Origin: Branchiostoma belcheri | Taxonomy: Eukaryota > Chordata > Leptocardii > Amphioxiformes > Branchiostomatidae | Assembly: GCF_001625305.1 (NCBI RefSeq) | Contig: NW_017803884.1 | Location: 53,406 to 117,405, forward strand | Length of the DNA stretch: 64,000 nt | Direction: 5' to 3' | In this document: piece after piece, positions 1 through 12,147 of the stretch | Numbering within the stretch: the first letter of the stretch is position 1 | Layout: each line of letters begins with the position of its first letter | The notes under the pieces: model-generated | What the model was told of the DNA's origin: nothing | Seen by the model: the letters and a program-made list of their open reading frames with translations, nothing else | The model's database searches: none | Program-made: the position numbers and the translations under genes

Positions 1-298
1 CTTTGCGTTTCAACAACAACTGTGTTCAACTTATTCTCCTTCAGCGATTTGTAATGCAGAGTACAAGTAATTATGGCATGTGAAGTACTGCCCCCTGGCG
101 TCTGCTGATATATTGCAGCATCCGAAATTGCCCTTGGCTCTTTGTCGTAGAACAGTTGTGTATATATAATCGCCAACGTTGCAAGAAAGACAGTGCCGAA
201 AAAGAAGGAACGCAACAATCTTCTTGGATCTCGTAGCAGAAAAATAGTTTAGTCCGCCTTTGTTCGTAGCCCTGTTCAACAATTAAAAATTGAACAGT
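1..298. other. No recognisable gene
   Basis: AT-rich leader of the window. The short open frames here have no splice context or motif that I recognise. Confidence 0.6.
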
Positions 299-676
299 TT
301 ATTTTTAAAGGCAGATACAAATAACACAAAGTAACCATGTATATAGTATAGCTTATACATTACTGTATGTCTTTTATGTGTTAAAAGAGCTAAACAATTG
401 TTTTAAGTAACATAGTGTCTACTGTTTTTAAAGGCAGATACAAATAACACAAAGTAACCATGGATATAGTATAGCTTATACATTACTGAATGTCTTTTAT
501 GTGTTAAAAGAGCTAAACAATTGTTTTAAGTAACATAGTGTCTACTGTTTTTAAAGGCAGATACAAATAACACAAAGTAACCATGGATATAGTATAGCTT
601 ATACATTACTGAATGTCTTTTATGTGTTCAAAGAGCTAAACAATTGTTTTAAGTAACATAGTGTCTACTGTTTTTA
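299..676. repeat. 123-bp tandem array, three copies
   Basis: The phrase 'ggcagatacaaataacac' recurs at about 310, 433 and 556, an exact 123-bp period. The second and third copies are almost identical, and the first has a few substitutions. A fourth copy begins near 664 but breaks off after a dozen bases. The unit is AT-rich and has no open frame common to the copies, so it looks like an ordinary minisatellite. Confidence 0.95.
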
Positions 677-1258
677 ATGTCACTGGTTTTAGTGTATATT
701 GTAACTCTATGTGGCGTGGTAGGTCACATACTAGTATACAGATTTGCCTTGCATAGTTTTTAAAAAACTCCAAAAATACAGCCTCTAAACTCTCACACAT
801 ACAACTTTGTGGTTGTCCATACCTATAATAGCAGGTAGACATGGGTGACCGTTTTGAGCCAGTGACATCGGGCTTGAACAAAGTTCTTGAGGAAAGAAAA
901 GATATCGTCTTTACTGTACTTATAGCTAAACCCAAGGTAAACTGGAATGACCTCTGTGGTGTAATCCGATCTCATCAAACCGGTGTTAATAGTTCGATTG
1001 TACCGACCAAGCGTGACGACATCTTCAATGGACCTATACCATTATTACGTCACAGTTTGTTTACCTGTTCTAAATAACAGTCTAGAACGGTCAGTTAAAG
1101 AATAAAGATCATTTCAAAGTTTTAAAAGTCAGGTCTGTCTGATTTTTGCTGCGTCTAGTTGTGTTGACACAGCATTACATGCCGTAATGGGAGATTTAGT
1201 TGTGACATTAGACGAAAGTAGTACTGTATTAAAAGCCTTTTAGCTTATATTAGGCTAA
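677..1258. other. Non-coding, one weak ORF
   Basis: A 78-codon ATG-started frame on + (841-1077) is the only sizeable frame. It has no recognisable motif and no clear splice sites, so I do not call it a gene. The rest is AT-rich spacer up to the TIR element. Confidence 0.5.
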
Positions 1259-2783
1259 GACCATGATGATTTGATTATATGGATGACATCCTCTAGAAAC
1301 CCCAAAACTGATGCGAGCGTGCGAATAAAAAGAAAGTTTTGCAAAAAAAAAAAATCCTTTCATCATGACATCTACGTGGTCATGAAGGTTGTACAAAGGA
1401 CTCTGAGTGTGGTATGACGAATAATCTAATCTTCAAATTCATTTCTTCACATTTTTACTCCGTGAAGGAGGTCAGGACCTCCGGACGGAGTGTTGTAATC
1501 GGCTGATTTTTCATGTTCGCAGTCAAAACACTGGGTTCTCTTTGTGTAATCGGCACGCAATTTTATACGCCGTCTGCGGGCATGCCCGTGTTGATGCACG
1601 AATGTGTATTTTTGCCGTTGCTGCTTTCGCGGTCAATGTAATATCGCAGACGCACCCCTACAATTACGAGGCGAATTGGAATGGTCCAGAAAAACGCGTT
1701 GTTTGGAATAGCAGTGGGGTTCAAAAAAGTTCATGCAGATACGGGGTGGTTTTTATAAGTGGTTCCAGATGTTTTTGCCCATGGTTAAGAGATGCCAAGT
1801 TTTTTGGAAGATGTTCGCAGCCAAAACGCATTCTTCCGTACGTCGCATTTCTGTGTAATTTCGCATGTGGTGTTGCATTATGTCCGGGATGATGCACGTC
1901 TTTTTATTTTTACCGTAGCTGTTTTGATATTGGAGTAAATGCTTATTTTCGAAACATCCCCATTTCTTTGAAATGGTTTCGTCCGTTTATGCAACTGTTA
2001 CTGCGCTAATGACGACCAGTCGCGCTGTCCTGATACACCGCGAATGTGCGAGTGTTCCCTGTAGACAGTCCCGGGAGTCATTTTTTTTGCACATTCCAGG
2101 AGCCAAACCAAAATACGTTCATGAACCGAGTCCAAAAAACCGAAACGTGAAAATCGGATGATCGGACCTGATGTACATTTCTCTTTCTATAGATTGTACA
2201 CACAATACACACATCTTTAGATAATCTGGCCATGGCAGGTTAAAAAAAAAGTAACCCTGAATCATACTAGATTAGCGTAAATGCATGTTAATGCGTTCAA
2301 AACAAGAAAAAAATTGTTTCCGGGTATTAATCTCTTGAATCACGGCGCTGAATATTGACGCAAAAATCTTTCGGGCATCGCGCGCCCTTCCCGCGTCACG
2401 TGTAGGCATCTCGCATCTCTGATTGGTTGTTGCGTCTTAAGATGACTGAGCCGACGCACGTTTAAACAATTTTTCTTTGTTCGATTTATCACACTTCACA
2501 GAGAATTGTCGCCAATGGCTACTTCTTTTTGTTGCAATATATAATACTTCACGGAGAATTGTCACCTATGGCTTCTTGTCGTCTTTTCCATTTGATTTTG
2601 AGAGTCTACGACATTGGTATCGTTTTCAAATAACTTTTTTTTTGCAACTCACGGTATATATTTACTCATTTTGCAAGTGATTTGTACGATTTACACTATG
2701 GTTGAAATTTTTTTCTTTTTTGGGAAACGGCCGAAAATTCATGCGCACGAGGATGTCATCCATATAATCAAATCAACATGGCC
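1259..2783. mobile_element. Non-autonomous TIR element, Harbinger-like, 1.5 kb
   Basis: The left end (1259-1293) begins GACCATGATGATTTG and the right end (2749-2783), read on the minus strand, begins GGCCATGTTGATTTG. The 35-bp terminal inverted repeats match at 33 positions and both run into 'ATGGATGACATCCTC'. A TAA lies directly outside each end (1256-1258 and 2784-2786), the 3-bp T(T/A)A duplication typical of PIF/Harbinger elements. The interior holds no transposase I can recognise, only short frames (for example 1542-1892 +). The ends resemble, but are clearly diverged from, those of the two elements at 13905 and 23932, so this is a related older family. Confidence 0.85.
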
Positions 2784-2786
2784 TAA

Positions 2787-4077
2787 CGCTACATAAACAC
2801 GCACCGCGCTACGCACCCCTGAACAAGACACAGAGGACGACTACAGTTTCTTGGATACGGAAAGAACTTAACTATCACAACATATCACACATTATACATA
2901 AACATCCAAATATCAACATCATCGCTAAAATGCTAATTAAAATTTTTAGACATTCTGATACTCTTCTTCTTGGCATTGTTATGACTGGCCTTATAACTGG
3001 CCTGACATACTCCTGCTTGTGTAAGTCAACATCTTTGTCCATCTGCAGTACTCATTTCTGACTTAGGGGGCACTGCTAGTACACAATGCAGTTGTGTGTT
3101 ACTTCAGGGTTGGCAGGACAAACTTCTGGGATGCCGAGACAATAAATATAGTGTGCTTGCTGGAGATATACTGTGGTGGGTTTCCTACAGATACTGGGGT
3201 GTATAATCATGGCCATAGAACGTCAAATTACATTTCAACCCATCTGCCTTCTTCTAACCATTCTTTACTTCATCTGAACATACCTTCCATATACAATGAA
3301 TACAGGTGATAACATAAATACAACCTTTCAACACCAACCTCCTCCATGGAGGGAAGATGTCCTTGACTTCTCCTTGTTTCCAGATATTTAGAATGGGAAT
3401 TTGGAATGGGCGTGGTGAATGATAAATCTTGTATTCATGACATCACCTCAAAAGCCATTAGTTTAGGCATCAGTATCTATGGAAGTACTTCTGTCCACCC
3501 ATTTATATACACATGTATACATACTTCTCGGTCTCTGGTGTTTGGTCATATTGATCTCGTAAGTTTCTACACAGCGTGAGTGCGACACGTGTTTTGTCTC
3601 CAGTGTCCAGAGTTCACCGCCCTGCTTAGCGTTGATCTGCAGAGCGATCTTCTGGTCGAGGGCGTGATTGCAGCCCCAGGTACTGACGTGAATGGGATGG
3701 CATGTTACATGCTGGTGATGGAATCCTACATGTAGCTTTTTCACAAACTTGTGGTTTTACAGGTTCTATGGTGTTCGGTGATTTTGATCTAGTTAGATTG
3801 TACACATCGTGAGGGGGTCTGTAGTGGACATACGCGTAGTCCGGGATTTTCTTCCTGCCGCCGTTTTTTATATAAGCCTCGCATACAAAACATGACTTTT
3901 TAGAGAGTGTGAGAGTGGGTTTTTTCAACACTGCTAAGCTAAACTAAAATCATAATGCATAAACAATGCCTTTGTCCACTCCAGGCCAGCTTTAAGTTAA
4001 TGTTGCTGTAGATCAGCAGCAACCTGCATTCTCTTTCATTTAATACCTCACAACAAATTAAACTATACATTTTGAAT
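2787..4077. other. No recognisable gene
   Basis: Short frames on both strands (3094-3309 +, 3463-3744 -, 3626-3931 -) lack family motifs and convincing splice sites. Confidence 0.5.
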
Positions 4078-4247
4078 CACCAGGAGGACGATGCGGAGAC
4101 AGAAGAGTACAATAAGGAGATGGAGGAGAGGACGTGGGAGAGGAGAACAGGGTTCTCAACAAGCTGGAGCTGCTCTGTGACCACCATGACCCCGTGACAA
4201 GAGCCTGGGCCAAGGCAAAATGGAGGCAGGCAGTCGTAGAATTCAAA
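4078..4247 (+). CDS. Possible internal exon, acidic then basic
   Basis: An acidic run rich in E and D (frame beginning near 4081) passes by a frame change into a stretch containing 'KLELLCDHHDPVTRAWAKAK', which reads like real protein and ends at a possible donor (AAACG|tatgt, weak). A second small exon may begin after 'tcttcttcacag' at 4545. I do not recognise the family. The frame change between the acidic half and the second half suggests decay or an unseen junction, so this is a tentative exon only. Confidence 0.25.
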
Positions 4248-4619
4248 CGTATGTTTTTCGTTTTCTTTTCATCCCAATCCCCATTACCTCATTCACAAGA
4301 CAAGAGTTACACAACCTCATACCCTTTCGGTTGACGAATTATACAATATTAAGAAAGTTGAAAAAAAAAATTTAAGAGCTACAACAAAAGGAAGTGATTG
4401 GCGTTGCAGATAGTGACTCTAATTATAATGAGATCTATTGTAAGTCCTATGGTTGGCTGTCAGATAATTTCAAGGATATCACTTCTAGTCCAAGATACAA
4501 TGGTCTAGTCCTCATAATGCTAAATGTGTGTTTCTTCTTCACAGGCTGTCGTGAGGAGGGGTTGGAGTTTCTATGCTTGAAACTGCAGGACTTCCAGCTG
4601 GAGAACTGACCTATCACTT

Positions 4620-7600
4620 ATCTGTTATCACTATGAAATGCCAGGGTCTAGCATCCAGGCTAACTGACTTGTAGACAAATGTTCATTATTTTGTTACCCT
4701 ACTATACTCACTATTGTGCATATACTATGACACCTACAACTGTTGTTACTGTATGTGATAAATGCTTACTTTAGGCTTGTCAGTTGCAGCCCAGCGAGAA
4801 ACCACTGATTCCGAAAAAATTACGTGTACAATAGTTTATCTTAGTCGGTTGTTTTTCCTCTTTGTACACTTGCCCCCTCTGGGAAGGCGACAAATTGTGC
4901 AACGTTAACAGACGTCATCTATCATTCTGTGGAGAAAAGCATTCGGCCTTCAATTTTCTTGTACACAGAATGCTGTCAGAAAACGGTGAAATGTTTAGTA
5001 ACTTTTGAATTTTAGCCTCTGTCGTCGTTGTGATATTAAGTATCGTCAACTCTGAATGCTTGCGAATGCTATTTTAAATGCACTGTCTCTACCAGACTTT
5101 ACGACTGACAGTATACAAAAAAGGGTGATTTTTTGGTCCTAGAATGGGCTGATTGTTACCAGGGTCGTTTGAAAAACATACACATACCGGGCGCTAGAAT
5201 GACAAATGATTTACGCCAGTGTCAAGATGGCGTGGTGGCGGTAATCCCTAAACAGATCTTTTGGTGGCAAAACAATCAAGCGGGCGATTACGCCAGGCGG
5301 AAAAGACATTAAGAACACGCCCCCGCCGGTTTTCAAAGCTTTTCCGCTAGTCACGTCCAGGGGACAACTTTGTATGCTTAAAAGAATCACGACGCGGTTG
5401 CCGAATTCGCCGAAGACAGCAGCAGGTTCAGTTGTGAATGTCAAGGATTATAGTCAAGAATACAAAACTTACCTATTCTCGGCCCGGTGGGCTTTTTGTA
5501 ATACGGAAGGGTAGTTCGTCGAACCGAAGGACGACGTCAAAGAAAGCCCCTCCCCCCGCACTTAAAAATCGGCCGAACACTGAGTTTAGCGAGCCGGCCC
5601 TGTGCCTCCCACACTGCGTAAACGGCTGTCGGGCGACTATAATGAGGAGAAAACATACTCCTACTTCGATTTGGAATGTGTAAACGAAGTCTATTACCAT
5701 CACATTACCCCAGCTGCAGACACAGATTATTGCTTCCTCAAACGACTAGGTAGTCATCTTACCTCCTTAGTCCACACCGTCTTGGCCGCGTAGGCGAACC
5801 TGTCCACAGACACAGGATACAGAACCCAAGACTAACAGTAGTATTCAAGCAACAATGGCATTACTTTTCTTTGAAGAATCTTGTTTAATAGAATATGTCT
5901 TGCTCCTATCTTACTTCCTATGCAACATTCATTAAGTGCTGTCCACATTAGAGAGATATGGGAATAAGAAAAATATCAAAATGGTGCTTGTTTTGTTTTC
6001 TTTATAGTATATACATGTATGTACTTGTAACAGACAGAACAATCATTATCCAGGGAAATAGTAATTGAAAGGTTATCTGAGTTGGTAAGTTACATATTTT
6101 ATTAAGAAAAAACTGTTCTCCAACTCAAGAAATTTGAGTTTTCAACTATATCTGTCTTCATCAACTATCTGAGCCATTTGCTGTGACATTATTATATTTT
6201 CTACATCACTTTCATTGCAGAGCTGTTTGTGTGTTAACACAGTAAGTTTATATTTAACGGTGCTTGTATGTTTTCTATCACAGTGTGAATTTTTACAGTA
6301 ATCAAGTAATCGTCATCATACAACCTATGCTGTATATCAAATATTATTTAGTATTTAGACAATGAACCGGATAGTGAGTGTGAGTGCGTATGAAGTACTG
6401 TCGATGCAGTTAACTGACTTGTTTTTCCTGTGTTTGGTCAGAAAAACAACAAGAGAGTAGTTACAAATTAAATATTCCACTTTCAAGATCCAAACCCAGG
6501 TTTGGTGTAAGTAGTGTAGATGACTGGAGTTCTCTACATACACTTCATCTTATGGTCAGCAGTCAGTGGAAAAGTTCTAAACTTAATTACTAGTACTTAG
6601 ACCATCACTGGGAGCACCTGTGGTGCAGGCACGAAGGAGTCGACTACACCAGTTCACCACAGCTTTCTCAACTGCATGCGGAAAAAGGTATCTTAAGTGG
6701 TAAATATAGTGTTAAGGACTTGACATCATGTTCAATTCAAATATATTACTACATGTATTTTCCACCAATTCAAGTTAATAAGTGAAAAGACAATCATATT
6801 GTATTTATTTACAGCAGACCCTTGTTAAACTAAAAGTGTGTACCAGTTTAGCAGTATTACTGCACAGAACTATCAAAATTCAGTACATAAAATATCTGTC
6901 ATGATTACAATTTGCAGCACTGTTTATGTGCGGGCTACAACATACCTTCATGACAACATTTCAGAACCTAAGTGTACTTGTATTATTAGTATATTCCATC
7001 TGGGTGTGGATTCAAGCTTGTTAATAAGTTTATTCCCTCTTCTAGCATCAGGTTTTTTCTTCTCAAAGGAAAATGGTCCATTTTTTGTACCATGTATTTG
7101 GCATGTCTCTTCCATTTTTCTAGATGGTAAGTTGAATTGCTGCAGTTCACTACTGCATACAGCTTCATGTTGAGGTCGGGAAAGTAACACTGTAAAAAGA
7201 AGAAGAGAGAAAAATTGAACCAAAAGTTACACTACATGGATTTTCTAAGTTGAAAACATCAAGTCTTGAATGCACTACTGCAATGGCATTTGCATGCACA
7301 AAACCCACCCTATGTATCCCGCTATGAAAACCACACTAAATATTTACAAAAATATTGATATCGTCACTGCTTGTGCTATTCTTAAATCATTATATTAATC
7401 GGTAATAATTTCGTGGTGAGACGGTGAGGATTGTGGTTAGAAAGCTCTATGTGCTTGGCCGGGTGACACAAGAACACGTAGCGTATCGGTCTGCTGCAGA
7501 CAAAGGTCATGAAGTTTATTTACAATTTTTACCGACTAAAACTGAAAAATCCCACCATTATCTTACACAAATAGCCACTCTAAAACGAAATAAGGTATTC

Positions 7601-8030
7601 CAAAACTAGTTTTATCGAGATTGGCCAGGAAAATTGAGCGGAAAACGTGAAGACGGAAGGCGTGCAGGATGGGGGAGGGGGGCATGCATCATACTAATTA
7701 GGCGCTAGCGCTAGCTTGGATACCGTCAAAAAACGTACCGTAAATCCTTTTGAAGAGAAAGATATCACGATATTTTAGGCCCGCTAGGTCCAGAACATCG
7801 TTGGAACTCGGCCCAAGGCGGGCCAACACCGGTAACGCCGTGTGTAAGCTGGAAATTTAGACTTACGCTAGAGCTTGGAACAATGGCTGCCGCGGGTTTG
7901 TTAGGTATGCAGCTGTTCGTGGAGTTAACTCAATCAAATTCCAACAGCCAATGAGCAGGAAGATTAGAGGAAAGCTGCATGCCTATTGGTTCTTGCTCTG
8001 CATGCCAGACTGATGACTCATTGATAGGCA
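4620..8030. other. Long stretch without recognisable gene
   Basis: About 3.4 kb of mostly AT-rich DNA. Frames at 5211-5793 on both strands and 6838-7173 have no motifs that I recognise. A GC-richer patch around 5180-5800 includes 'caagatggcg', a context often seen near animal transcription starts, but no exon can be defined. A palindromic 'gcgctagcgc' lies near 7700. Confidence 0.5.
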
Positions 8031-8400
8031 TCCCCAACTATATCATATATTGTGACCTAAAACGGTCAAAAAATCCCAAATTATACAAGTTTCAGGGAGA
8101 TTATGCCAAAATTTACAATTGATTGTTCTTGGTAGATATATGAAGCATACCCATACCAAATTTCAGATCATTTGGTTGTAAAACCAGGGCTCAGGATCCA
8201 AAAATCCATTTTTTGGCAAAAAATGCCCCAAAAAACCTTCATAAAAATTTTTCAAAGGCATGTATCAAAAAATGAAAAAAGGCCTGGGGGTATTGGCCCA
8301 CTCTACCTCCATGCCAAATTTCAAGTCATTTGGCTGAATGGTGGCTGAGTTGAATCCCTTTGACTGTTTGGCAGGAGGAGGAGAAGAAACACCAGAGAAC
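8031..8400. repeat. Likely dispersed repeat (unclassified)
   Basis: This block contains internal near-repeats such as 'ccaaatttcagatcatttgg' (near 8157) and 'gccaaatttcaagtcatttg' (near 8312) followed by a gag-gag-gag purine run. The repeated wording suggests a repeat-derived sequence, but no ends or target duplication could be defined. Confidence 0.35.
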
Positions 8401-8402
8401 AC

Positions 8403-8440
8403 AATATATTTCATCCATACCATGGTATGGACTGAAATAT
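8403..8440. repeat. Near-perfect palindrome
   Basis: The sequence reads atatttcatccatacc / ggtatggactgaaatat around the centre CCATGG. The arms match over about 16-17 bp, with one inserted base in the right arm. No associated gene or element ends were found. Confidence 0.8.
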
Positions 8441-9668
8441 AATAACCTGTCGGATGCTGGCGACATACTCCAGTTTCGGTGTCCCATTGGATATAATGGT
8501 AAAATACGCAACTTTATGGCTGTAAATCCAACAGAAGAAAGTCTTTCCGGAGATTATTTTTATTTCTATAGGAAACACGCGCATCATGTAAACAACAACA
8601 AAATCATTCCAAAATTTAACCGGGAAGTAGCTTGTTGGGGAGAGGGGTTTTGATACTGTGTAGCATTTGACGTTATATTTCTCGTTGTTGTTGTTTTTCG
8701 TCGGAGTGGGTCGGGATAGAGTTGTAGTTTTGACCTGGCAGAGTCACGTGATATTATCGTTACGCTTTTTCAACCAATTCCCGACCATTCCGAGTAGATA
8801 ATGGAGCAGTTGCAGGAATCACAACCGGCTTATCCCTATAACCTGATGTAGGTTTATCAGATTTAAAACTAATTTTCAGCAACTCATTTTCCTTGAAGAT
8901 TTATGGCTTCTGATTTAGGACGACTTTTCAGAAACCTTACTTATTTTATAGCTAATTCCAGCACAAGTTTAATACAATTGAAATGAAAAATCAATGGCAA
9001 TAGCTACATCAATTAAAATACTTTGGTATGTGTGTATAATGTCAACTCCATGCTGCTTTTTTTTTGTACGAAAAGTGATGCCATGGACACACGTTCTACT
9101 GCAGCGCCAGATCCCTTCCTTCGTCAGTTTGACACTGGTGAGAAATTCGTGTTTTCCAATGAATGGCCCTGCAAGAAAGCATTTACATGAATTAGACTGA
9201 GTGAAATGTTTAAAAAAACATTTGACTGATACACACTTAAAAAGATGATAACGTTGAAGAACTTTATTAGCACATTTTTGTCACACTGGGCTAAGTGCAG
9301 GTCATTTCCTCTACTCTAGCTATAGTATGTCTTCCATTTTATTCCTTTTTTCACTCTCATAATCAACACTTGAGGTGCACCATTGTACAAAGTTCTGTTG
9401 CCAGTGTATTTCATCTTTTATCATATAAGAGTAACACATTTTCCTACACACCAACTCTTTTGCTCATTATACAAGAAAACGACTGTCTTTGCATTTGCAA
9501 CATTTCAGAGTAAATGTGTGATGTTGTCTTCTTTGAAAAATGACCTCACTCCAATGGTAGTTCCATTTACTTATCCTTATTCAGTTATTGTATAGCAAAT
9601 GTGGTTTACATTAATTAGTGTGGTAACAGGAATGACGTAGCATGGACCTTTTTGGTACTCTTGTTCAG
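8441..9668. other. No recognisable gene
   Basis: Short frames only (8360-8653, 8994-9200, 9295-9595). A possible splice acceptor (ttgttcag) at 9668 opens the next feature. Confidence 0.5.
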
Positions 9669-9759
9669 TTGATGAGCTTCTAGAAGATTACTGGTGGAGG
9701 GGATATCAGTATACAGAAATATCCCAGTACCTGTCCAGGTTCCACAATATTCACCTGAA
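9669..9759 (+). CDS. Single exon of possible HTH / integrase-type transposase
   Basis: The exon is bounded by 'cttgttcag' and 'gtaagatg'. Its open frame contains 'YWWRGYQYTEISQYLSRFHN', a pattern of aromatic residue, G-Y, then a helix with E-I and a following F/H-N-I. I associate this pattern with the N-terminal helix-turn-helix of integrase-core proteins encoded by metazoan transposons. Only about 30 residues are present, and neither the preceding nor the following exons can be linked with confidence. It may be the remains of an element or of a host gene derived from one. Confidence 0.4.
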
Positions 9760-10679
9760 GTAAGATGTGCTTTGATGTTAATTAATCATGCTTTTTAGCC
9801 TTTAACTAATGTGTAAGTGTAAACGGGGACCACCCGTTTAACTTATCCCGGCCCGTGTTTCCCGTCGAATGACTTTGAATTAGATTGGCCCAGGGCTGAC
9901 TTGCCTTACTTGGGCCCGGGGGCTACGTCACCCCCACGCTAGAGGGACTTGGCACCGCGCCCGGCGGAGTGCGATATCTGTCACGTCCGGCCAAGGCCGA
10001 TTAGTGGTCATGGCTCAATCTACAAGACATAGTGTAAGACTGCCAAATGCACGTGGAACTTGTTGTTGTCTTTGTTTAAGTAGTAATTGAATAGCTGAGT
10101 TGACTATTGTAGTGTTTTTAATGTTGAATATATATTTTTTTCTCTCGTACGGATTTATTCAGTAAAGAGCAGAATGTAAGGCGCGCCGATGCGGATGCCG
10201 CCGTAAATTGATACATGTCTGACGCTGGTACCGACGGTCGGCATCCTGAATCACTGCCGTTGTGGTTGAGAGGGCAGCAGCCGAGCACGTTTGTGATTTA
10301 GAACTAGGAAATGAACACTCGATTGTGGTCGGCTGCCGGCTTGATCACTGTAAACCACACATAGCTTTGTATAAGAAGATTGGTGACGGAAGTGTACACA
10401 AACCGTTATTCAACTGACTGTTTTCATGTATTTTGATTATATTATCGATTGTTTTATGGATTTCCCTCACCGTGGCACAGCAACACTGAACGGTAGACCT
10501 GTTACGATCCCTTTAATCAAATTGATACCTAGATCCTTCGACGAGTCATTGAACTCATGTGAACTTCATTGAACTTCGGGGAGTGACCCCAAAGGTCACT
10601 CAGATTCAGCAAGATAGATGAGAAATTAATCAAATCGCCGGTCGCTCAGACGAATTGACGGGCGAACGTCAAGCAGGTT
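9760..10679. other. GC-rich block, no gene
   Basis: From about 9808 (TGTAAGTGTAAACGGGG) the base composition changes to GC-rich for about 200 bases and then returns to AT-rich with a possible polyadenylation context. It looks like the long terminal or untranslated region of a retroelement, but I found no second copy in the window, so no LTR pair can be claimed. Confidence 0.3.
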
Positions 10680-11045
10680 TCCTGTATTTGATAGATGAAG
10701 TCTACAACTTACTCATTTTCGGCTTCCAATCAGATTTCACTATTTTTGACAAGTTGCGCCTAATTTGGCCATGGGCGTAAACCAGAATCTAGAGGATAAA
10801 TTCGAGAAACAGTCATCCAAAACCAGAATTCACAGAACTCAGAGAGAAGACATAGAGAAGACTTGCGATTCCAGAGAATACTCAGAACACTCAGAATACT
10901 CGGGATCCAGACGTGCCGTTCGTTGATGTTCGGCCACCGGGAGTTGCTACTTGTACGTTGGACCTAGCGGAATAAATCGTCGAGATGGAACTTTGATTGA
11001 CTCCTTTGCCTGAGCCCCTCATTCATCACAGTAGCGTCTAGGCTA
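10680..11045 (+). repeat. Direct repeat, copy 1 (flanks the ERH-like gene)
   Basis: This stretch is alignable with 11768-12085. Shared wording includes 'ttttcggcttccaatcagat', 'gacaagttgcgcctaatttg' and 'accagaatctagaggataaa' (copy 2: 'gaggttaaa'). Both copies open a small frame starting MGVNQNLE / MDVNQNLE and both end near 'tgactcctttg'. The copies are diverged by many substitutions and small gaps and lie about 1.09 kb apart. They may be remains of a retroelement. Confidence 0.85.
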
Positions 11046-11523
11046 TAAGGTTTAGACTGCTTTCATGTGGCGCTGCGTTTGAACGGACTCGTCAAAAAGC
11101 GAGGGGAAACCACTTGGAGACGAAGGACGATCTACTCCAGCCGAGAGAGGGATCCAGCTACATCGAGACCGGGACCAGAACGGACAGAGAGAGCAGAGAC
11201 GAAGACGAACCGTCCCGGACCATCAGGACAAGGTGAGGACCTTTGTTGTCTTGGTAGATGGAGCATAGCATGACATTCGCCCAGTAACTGATCGCCACTG
11301 TCGCAATTAGAACTTGAGTGTTGTATTATGTTGCCGAAACTAAGTTAGGATATGTTGTTATGTGATAGATGCTGATCTTATAGGCACCTGTTGTATGTTG
11401 TGAGGAAGTTAGTCAGTATTTCGGAGTTGAGTGTTGAGTTAGTCGGGTTGCAGCTAACTTATTTATTCGTGTTCGTTGTGATAGCCTAGGAGGTATGTAC
11501 TCTGAAGTTGAATAGACCAGGTC
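11046..11523. other. Spacer between repeat copy 1 and the ERH-like frame
   Basis: A basic 68-codon frame (11067-11273 +) rich in R, E and T has no recognisable family. No promoter element is evident upstream of the ERH-like ATG. Confidence 0.4.
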
Positions 11524-11835
11524 ATGGGACATACGATTTTGTTGATCCAACTGACTAGCGACCCCAGCACTAAAACATACGCGGATTACGACGAATTCCA
11601 AGACTGTATTCGAGGCCTTTTTGACTACTACCAAGACCTTTGGCTAAAACGGAACCCCTATACGAAATTGCGTCCCACCCGTCTGGAGTTCATGCAGTTT
11701 TTTGATGGTGTAGAAAATTGCGCCTGTCTTCCTTATGACAAGCTGACAAATCTATACATACCTCATTCTGTATTTGATGAATTAAGTCTACAACATACTC
11801 ATTTTCGGCTTCCAATCAGATTGCACTATTTTTGA
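11524..11835 (+). CDS. ERH-like protein (enhancer of rudimentary homolog), intronless, chimeric C-terminus
   Basis: ERH is a small nuclear homodimeric cofactor of RNA processing and of the microRNA-maturation machinery, normally about 104 residues; this frame is 103. From the first residue it carries the family hallmark, opening MGHTILLIQ, then TYADYD at about 23-28, a conserved C and G near 33-36, NP near 45, FFD near 61 and CLPY near 69-72. The first 80 or so residues align colinearly with the family. The last 20 or so (after IPHSVFDEL) do not; they are encoded by the start of the downstream repeat copy (11768 onward), so the C-terminus is a fusion. The ATG at 11524 is the natural family start. 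Absence of introns and the repeat setting suggest a retrocopy or captured gene; the intact frame leaves open that it is expressed. Family assignment is strong, function is inferred. Confidence 0.8.
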   Translation: MGHTILLIQLTSDPSTKTYADYDEFQDCIRGLFDYYQDLWLKRNPYTKLRPTRLEFMQFFDGVENCACLPYDKLTNLYIPHSVFDELSLQHTHFRLPIRLHYF

Positions 11836-12085
11836 CAAGTTGCGCCTAATTTGGCCATGGACGTGAACCAGAATCTAGAGGTTAAATTCGAGAAACAGTT
11901 ATCCAAAAGACAGAATACTCGTGATTCAGACAGAGGACTTGCTATTCGGGTGAAGCCCCGCCACGTGCCATTCTGTGTTGTTCGGCCACCGGAATTGTTA
12001 CGTTGGATTCAGGAGAAAAAATCGTCGAAATGGGACTTTGACTGACTCCTTTGTCTGAACCACTCAACCATCACGGTAGCTTCTC
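11768..12085 (+). repeat. Direct repeat, copy 2 (overlaps the end of the ERH-like frame)
   Basis: Second copy of the repeat at 10680-11045. It begins inside the ERH-like reading frame at 'tctgtatttgatgaattaag' and then carries its own 64-codon frame (11851-12045, MDVNQNLEV...). See copy 1 for the shared wording. Confidence 0.85.
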
Positions 12086-12147
12086 GGCTAAGTCCGCAGC
12101 GGTGTACAGACGGAACCCAATAGCAGCGCCGAGGACGTCGCTTGTTT

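Noticed and set aside
1542-1892. 116-codon gene inside the first TIR element
   Set aside because: Cysteine-rich but without a pattern, and does not resemble a Harbinger transposase or its Myb-like partner.
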